Part shown: positions 21,877-26,046 of the stretch, one piece after another | Layout: each line of letters begins with the position of its first letter | Position numbering within the stretch: the first letter of the stretch is position 1 | Assembly (NCBI GenBank): GCA_964470055.1 | Contig: CAYXZZ010000017.1 | Span: 1-26,046, forward strand | From: JAEDES01 sp964470055 | GTDB lineage: Bacteria; Bacillota_I; Bacilli_A; RF39; UBA660 | Reading direction: 5' to 3' | Length of the DNA: 26,046 bases | Program-made: the position numbers and the translations under genes | The notes under the pieces: generated by a model | What the model was told of the DNA's origin: nothing | Databases searched by the model: none | Seen by the model: the letters and a program-made list of their open reading frames with translations, nothing else

Positions 21877-23921
21877 CATTCCGCTACAACTTCAATATTT
21901 CCATACCAGTTTTCTACCGTTCCAGTAACAAATGTTGCACTACTAGGGCCATTAGTAATCTTCTTCCAATCAAATGATTTACCAGTCTTATTAACAATTT
22001 TCGTTAAACCAGAATTAAAATTAGACCAAGTTATTCTCTTTTCAAAAGCATTAGTTCCAATCTCAGTAACTGTAGACGGTATCACAACTGTACCACTCAA
22101 CTTACAAATTTGAAATGCGTAATCACCAATTCTTAAAAGTCCCTCCGGCAATATAACACTTTTAATATAAGAATAATAAAATGAATAATCCGCTAAATAT
22201 TTTACATAACTAGGTATCGTCACTTGACTAGTATTATAACCAGCATATGAAAGAATTGTTGTCTTATCAAAGCCACCAGTAGACTTACGTAAATAAACAA
22301 ACGGAGCAATTTCACTGTCACCAGTCCCATTATTAACATCACTTAATTCATTTAATGCAAAAGCCAATTGCCCAATACTTGTAACTGAATCCGGAATTTT
22401 AATTGTTCCTTTCAAATTTAAATACCTAAATGCCGATTCAGCAATAGTCTTTAAAGAAACACCATTTTTACTCTCCGGAATAACCAAATTACTTCTATTA
22501 GCCCCAGCATATCCAATTATCGTAGAATAATCTATTTCACTTACTGTTCTCTTATATATCCACGCTTGATTAGTATCAACAACCTGATTTCTATTAAATG
22601 CCAACGCCTCAATTTTTTGAACCGTATCCGGAATATTCAATGCTTTTAATTGATTATTATAAAAAGCCGCATTACCAATAAATGTCAATCCAGATGGCAA
22701 GTTAACACTACCAATACCAGAAGCACTAAATGCACTCGCCCCAATATACGTAACTGTACTCGGTATAACAACAGTCCATCCATTCAAACTCATCGATGCA
22801 AAAGCAGAACCTGAAATCGTCTTTAATTTAATTCCATTAACTTCCGTAGGAATAACAAACGTTTTATTATCAAACTCTGTCAAATCACCAATATATCCTC
22901 TAACAGTTGTATAATCAATTGCTCCATTCTTAGTACCATATAAAAATGATGGATTTGGTATTGGATTATCACAATAACTACATGCTCCAAGTGAAGTAAC
23001 ACTATCTGGAACATAAGCCACTGTCAAATTATTCTTTTTAAAACAAGAAGCGCCCATTGTCTTTAACCCTTCTGCTAAACTAAGATTACTAAGTTGATTT
23101 GACAAAAAGGCCTCAGATGAAATTTCAGTAACACTACTAGGTATCACAACATTAGTCAATTTATTATACGCAAACGCTCTAGATCCAATCTTTTTTATCG
23201 TATCTGGAATTGTCACAGAAGTAATACCCATATTATTAAAAGTATAACTATAAATCTCCGTAACAATCTTTCCACCAACCATTGCTGGTACTATAACATC
23301 AGTACCACATTCCTTATTATAATAAGTCAAAGTAACCGTAGTATCAGAAGTATCTTTAAAACTATAACACTGACTTGCCTCTTCTTTAGACAATTCCAAA
23401 TATGGATCAAAACTTTCTTCTCTTCCAGTCTCCCCTATAACAACAACCTTACTTCTACTTCCAATCGGTTGCCTATAATTAATATTTTTATCTTTACTAT
23501 AATAAACACTACCTTTAACTAACTCATCATTCTTAGTTAAATCCACTCTCCATCCAGCATTATCAACACTAACCCAGTAATATTCAAAATCCCCATCTTC
23601 TTTAAAGATTACTCCTACATATGCATTCTTCCATTCCGCCCAAGGACTAGAACCAACTTCTCCATTATCCGCAATATTATTAATATGAATATAATAAGTT
23701 GTATCTAAATCATCAATCTGCCATGTTTGATTAATAACTTCCTTTTGTGCCTCATTAACAAAAGTTTTCGCATCATTAATATAAGTTTTTTTCCTTGAGT
23801 TTTGAATTACTAAATTAACCGTCGGTATCGCAACAGCCATCAAAATACCCATAATCGTAATAACCGCCAATAATTCAATCAGCGTAAAGGCTTTGTTTTC
23901 TAACTTTTTTCTCATCATCAT
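21876..23921 (-). CDS. type IV prepilin-like protein with BspA-type leucine-rich repeats
   Basis: The ~681-residue protein starts with a short basic leader and the class III signal KA-FTLIELLAVITIMG at about 11-26, with the required glutamate at +5 and a ~20-residue hydrophobic helix. Prepilin peptidase should cut after the alanine. Residues 27-190 resemble a pseudopilin globular part (NDAKTFVNEAQKEV, then WAEWKNAYVGVIF). From about 205 on come LRR_5/BspA repeats with the motif VxIPxxVxxIGxxAFxxN (VTIPDTIKKIGSRAF, VVIPSTVTYIGASAF, IKIPDSVTSIGQLAF and others). Three larger modules each begin with a DYxTxxxYxG segment. BspA repeats typically mediate binding to host proteins or other bacteria. 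The start is one of three tandem ATGs after GGGTGG. No other pilus gene is in the window. Confidence 0.88.
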   Translation of the reverse strand: MMMRKKLENKAFTLIELLAVITIMGILMAVAIPTVNLVIQNSRKKTYINDAKTFVNEAQKEVINQTWQIDDLDTTYYIHINNIADNGEVGSSPWAEWKNAYVGVIFKEDGDFEYYWVSVDNAGWRVDLTKNDELVKGSVYYSKDKNINYRQPIGSRSKVVVIGETGREESFDPYLELSKEEASQCYSFKDTSDTTVTLTYYNKECGTDVIVPAMVGGKIVTEIYSYTFNNMGITSVTIPDTIKKIGSRAFAYNKLTNVVIPSSVTEISSEAFLSNQLSNLSLAEGLKTMGASCFKKNNLTVAYVPDSVTSLGACSYCDNPIPNPSFLYGTKNGAIDYTTVRGYIGDLTEFDNKTFVIPTEVNGIKLKTISGSAFASMSLNGWTVVIPSTVTYIGASAFSASGIGSVNLPSGLTFIGNAAFYNNQLKALNIPDTVQKIEALAFNRNQVVDTNQAWIYKRTVSEIDYSTIIGYAGANRSNLVIPESKNGVSLKTIAESAFRYLNLKGTIKIPDSVTSIGQLAFALNELSDVNNGTGDSEIAPFVYLRKSTGGFDKTTILSYAGYNTSQVTIPSYVKYLADYSFYYSYIKSVILPEGLLRIGDYAFQICKLSGTVVIPSTVTEIGTNAFEKRITWSNFNSGLTKIVNKTGKSFDWKKITNGPSSATFVTGTVENWYGNIEVVAE

Positions 23922-23978
23922 ACTATCCACCCACTATACCTATAATAAGTATACCACGTCAATCAATTTTTTCATAAC

Positions 23979-24010
23979 AAAAAAGACTATCTATTTTCTA
24001 TAAATAATCT
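23979..24010 (-). terminator. terminator containing the stop codon of the amidotransferase gene
   Basis: The minus strand pairs AGATTATTTAT with ATAGATAGTCT (11 bp, two G-U pairs, 5-nt loop), followed by TTTTTT. The TAG stop (23987-23989) lies in the descending arm. Confidence 0.75.
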
Positions 24011-24703
24011 TCTTCTCATCTTTGCACTTTCAATAAAAGCATTTATTATCTTCCTAGAATTTTCATCAAACTCATAGCTTATCTCCGGATGCCACTGTAC
24101 TCCAATATTAAATACTTCACTCGGATACTCAATCCCTTCAATTAAACCATCCTCACTAAAAGCAACACTCTTATATATTTCATTAGAACTAGCCTTCATT
24201 CGATGAAAACTATTAACTGAAATTTCCTCTTCTCCTAAAATTTCATACAACTTACTATTTTTATCTATTCTCACCTTATGAGTAAGTTCATTATCTGTCT
24301 CTTGCCAATGTACACTACCTGTATCAATTTGAGTCAAATTAACTTCACCCTGGTAGCAACTCATCATCTGCATCCCTAAGCAAATTCCTAAAATTGGTAT
24401 TTTCTTTTCAATAGCCACTTCTAATAAATATCTATCATATGGAGTAAACTTTATTCCCCCTGGAAACACCAATCCATCACACTGACTCAAATTAAAATCA
24501 ATTACTTCTTTTTCTTCTTCACTAAGTTCCAAAAACTCATTCCCCTTGGTATAGTAGTAATCAACATTCTGCACTGGACAAATTGGATAAACAAATCCTC
24601 CGGCTAACTGCACTGTTCTTCTTAATCTTTCACTTAAATATACAATCGGTCTACCATCCACTAATTTTTGATATCTTAAAGCAATTCCAATAATTGGTTT
24701 CAT
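23987..24703 (-). CDS. C26-type class I glutamine amidotransferase (PuuD-like)
   Basis: The 238-residue protein has the triad of class I glutamine amidotransferases in the gamma-glutamyl hydrolase arrangement: nucleophile C108 in ILGICLGMQ, H205 and E207 in GVQWHPE. The N-terminal KPIIGIALRY, the GLVFPGG loop at about 77-83 and the VNSFHRMK segment are typical of PuuD/peptidase C26 proteins, which hydrolyse gamma-glutamyl bonds. The usual substrate is gamma-glutamyl-GABA, but no polyamine-pathway gene is nearby, so the substrate stays open. I chose the ATG at 24701-24703, which follows GAGAGAC. Upstream in-frame codons overlap the preceding gene. It starts 11 nt after the hypothetical gene, so the two form an operon. 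Confidence 0.87.
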   Translation of the reverse strand: MKPIIGIALRYQKLVDGRPIVYLSERLRRTVQLAGGFVYPICPVQNVDYYYTKGNEFLELSEEEKEVIDFNLSQCDGLVFPGGIKFTPYDRYLLEVAIEKKIPILGICLGMQMMSCYQGEVNLTQIDTGSVHWQETDNELTHKVRIDKNSKLYEILGEEEISVNSFHRMKASSNEIYKSVAFSEDGLIEGIEYPSEVFNIGVQWHPEISYEFDENSRKIINAFIESAKMRRRLFIENR

Positions 24704-24714
24704 CTTAGTCTCTC

Positions 24715-25257
24715 TCATTTCCAATAAGCAGTCTTTGTTCCCTCTGATACTTCACTAGATTTTTTAGAAGAACCTTCTGCATATTGTCTTACTTTCTCTT
24801 CAATTAAACTTTCTGCTTCCGTCTTAATTCTTTCAGCCTCACCCAATCTACCTTCATCAAGAGTCTTTGCCGTTTCTAAATTAATTATTTTCAATCCACT
24901 ATTGATAATTTCTTGAGTCTTATTTTCTCCAAGTAAAACAAATTGTGCCGGCGTTAAATCAATATCTGTATATTTTTCAATTACACCCAACGCTCTTTTT
25001 TTACCAAAAACAATACTAGTTGCATTACCTAAGTCAAAATTCCCTTCCTCATCAAACATACTTGTATGATGATACCCCTCATATAAAGTCTCTCCTTTTT
25101 CTTCATTTAAAAGACGAGCCAATCTACAAGCATCTACCCATTCTGCTCTTTCTGTATCACGCATTTTCATAAATTCATCATACGAAAAAGATACACTCTT
25201 TTTTATTGCTTCATATGTTTGTCTTTCTACTTCATTCTTTTCAAATACAATATCCAT
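24715..25257 (-). CDS. hypothetical protein, co-transcribed with the amidotransferase
   Basis: The ~180-residue protein is soluble, acidic and mostly helical, with no signal peptide or membrane segment. Visible features are DEFMKMRDTERAEWVDACRL in the first third, a central YEGYHHTSMFDEEGN and FGKKRALGVIEKYTDIDLTP, and a helical, charged C-terminal third ending in a Ser/Lys-rich tail. I recognise no family. The start is uncertain: ATG codons at 25257, 25263 and 25269 are in frame, and GGTGAT lies best for the one at 25257. It lies between the glyS terminator and the amidotransferase gene and seems to head that two-gene unit. Confidence 0.6.
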   Translation of the reverse strand: MDIVFEKNEVERQTYEAIKKSVSFSYDEFMKMRDTERAEWVDACRLARLLNEEKGETLYEGYHHTSMFDEEGNFDLGNATSIVFGKKRALGVIEKYTDIDLTPAQFVLLGENKTQEIINSGLKIINLETAKTLDEGRLGEAERIKTEAESLIEEKVRQYAEGSSKKSSEVSEGTKTAYWK

Positions 25258-25305
25258 ATTCATCACCATTCCACTTTCATTTTCCTTAATTATAGCACAT
25301 AACTC

Positions 25306-25330
25306 AAAAAAAGAACTAGTCCCCTAGTTC
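25306..25330 (-). terminator. terminator of the glycyl-tRNA synthetase gene
   Basis: The minus strand pairs GAACTAG with CTAGTTC (7 bp) around GGGA, followed by TTTTTTT. It lies 6 nt after the stop codon. Confidence 0.85.
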
Positions 25331-25336
25331 CTATAA

Positions 25337-26046
25337 TTAAAATTTAATTTTATCTAATACATAACTTTCTACTTCTTCAACTTTTAATACCACTTGTTCC
25401 ATAGTATCCCTATCTCTTAAAGTAACTGTACCATTGTTTAAAGTTTCATCATCAACTGTAACACAGAATGGTGTACCAATAGCATCTTGTCTTCTATAAC
25501 GTTTACCAATAGATGCAGTTTCATCGTAAGTAGTCATAAAACTCTTATTAAATCTCGCAAATAATTCTTTTGCTTTTTCACCATGATATTTTTTATTTAA
25601 CGGAAGAACTGCTAATTTATAAGGTGCAATATATGGACTAAATCTCATAACTTCACGAACTTCACCATTTTCAAGAGTCTCTTCATCATAACTATTATCT
25701 AAAACTGCTAATACTGTACGATCACATCCAACAGTAGATTCAATAATATATGGGATATACTTTTCATTAGTTTCAGGGTCTAAATATTCTTGAGAAGTTT
25801 TTGAATATTCTTGATGACGGCCTAAATCATAATCAGTTCTATTATGAGTACCATTAACTTCTCCCCATCCAAAACAGAACTTATATTCAATATCACATGC
25901 TTCTTTAGCATAATGTGCTAATTTTTCATGATCATGATATCTTAACTTATCTTCACTAATACCTAAATCCATAAAATACTTCTTAGCATATTCTTTATAA
26001 TAAGCATATAAATCACTATCAGTACCTTCTTTACAGAATGTTTGAT
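25337..26046 (-). CDS. glyS: glycyl-tRNA synthetase, 5' part beyond window
   Basis: The frame is open at the right edge, so the N-terminal part is missing; about 236 residues are visible. The sequence matches the C-terminal half of the single-chain, dimeric class II GlyRS: DLGHGI-type region seen here as HDHEKLAHYAKEACDIEY, then CFGWGEVNGTHNRTDYDLG, IPYIIESTVGCDRTVLAVL, then the anticodon-binding domain with PYKLAVLPL and a closing GTPFCVTVDDETL and TVTLRDRDTMEQ. This alpha-only form (sometimes called glyQS) is common in Bacilli and Mollicutes. The stop is at 25337, followed by a strong terminator. Its promoter and any T-box lie outside the window. Confidence 0.95.
   Translation of the reverse strand, partial: QTFCKEGTDSDLYAYYKEYAKKYFMDLGISEDKLRYHDHEKLAHYAKEACDIEYKFCFGWGEVNGTHNRTDYDLGRHQEYSKTSQEYLDPETNEKYIPYIIESTVGCDRTVLAVLDNSYDEETLENGEVREVMRFSPYIAPYKLAVLPLNKKYHGEKAKELFARFNKSFMTTYDETASIGKRYRRQDAIGTPFCVTVDDETLNNGTVTLRDRDTMEQVVLKVEEVESYVLDKIKF

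Noticed and set aside
1..26046. CRISPR arrays, insertion sequences, rRNA or tRNA genes
   Set aside because: Reading both strands by eye, I found no regular repeat-spacer pattern, no transposase fragment, no rRNA signature and no tRNA cloverleaf. A dedicated search could still find a degenerate tRNA or IS remnant at the AT-rich left end.

Overview
The window looks like chromosome of an uncultured, AT-rich Firmicute of the class Bacilli, with affinity to the compact-genome gut lineages near Erysipelotrichales, Mycoplasmatota or RF39. The evidence is very low GC, ribosomal and tRNA-synthetase genes of Bacilli type, GGAGG-type ribosome sites, intrinsic terminators in almost every gap, a phenylalanine T-box, TGA used as a stop codon, and a small acid-soluble spore protein (SspI-like). 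Nearly everything lies on the minus strand, so transcription runs from high to low coordinates. The spore-protein gene is the only well-supported plus-strand gene.

Layout from left to right. Positions 1-1300 are accessory in character: a RhuM-family gene cut by the left edge, a 29-codon small ORF sharing a direct repeat with the RhuM leader, and an apparently frameshifted small gene. Positions 1367-6498 hold a coiled-coil metallophosphoesterase, signal peptidase I, ribosomal protein L19, a two-membrane-segment DUF5305-like protein and a small membrane-anchored extracellular protein. Positions 6652-9636 form a translation and RNA-modification operon (YgjP-like metallopeptidase, TrmH-family methyltransferase, rimM, trmD and a helical hypothetical) with overlapping or touching genes. 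sspI is divergent from it. Next come pheS-pheT behind a Phe T-box, then frr. Positions 14578-17388 hold a DUF4176 protein and a large single-pass envelope protein with WG-like repeats and a C-terminal domain bounded by KPVLYLYP and EWGG. Positions 17482-20847 are tsf, rpsB, rplT, rpmI and infC, the last with an ATC start behind an attenuator leader. Positions 21045-25330 hold a laccase-domain (PgeF-like) protein, a type IV prepilin fused to BspA-type leucine-rich repeats, a C26-type glutamine amidotransferase and a hypothetical. The right edge is the C-terminal part of glycyl-tRNA synthetase.

The most unusual observation is that ribosomal proteins S2 and L20, encoded next to each other, both end in the same roughly 35-residue SAP/HeH/Rho_N-like helical domain on a charged linker. 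The two DNA copies form a near-identical direct repeat of about 107 nt. The next strongest leads are the prepilin-LRR fusion, the WG/EWGG envelope protein paired with DUF4176, the coiled-coil phosphoesterase, and a set of terminators whose stems or loops contain the stop codon of the gene they end.
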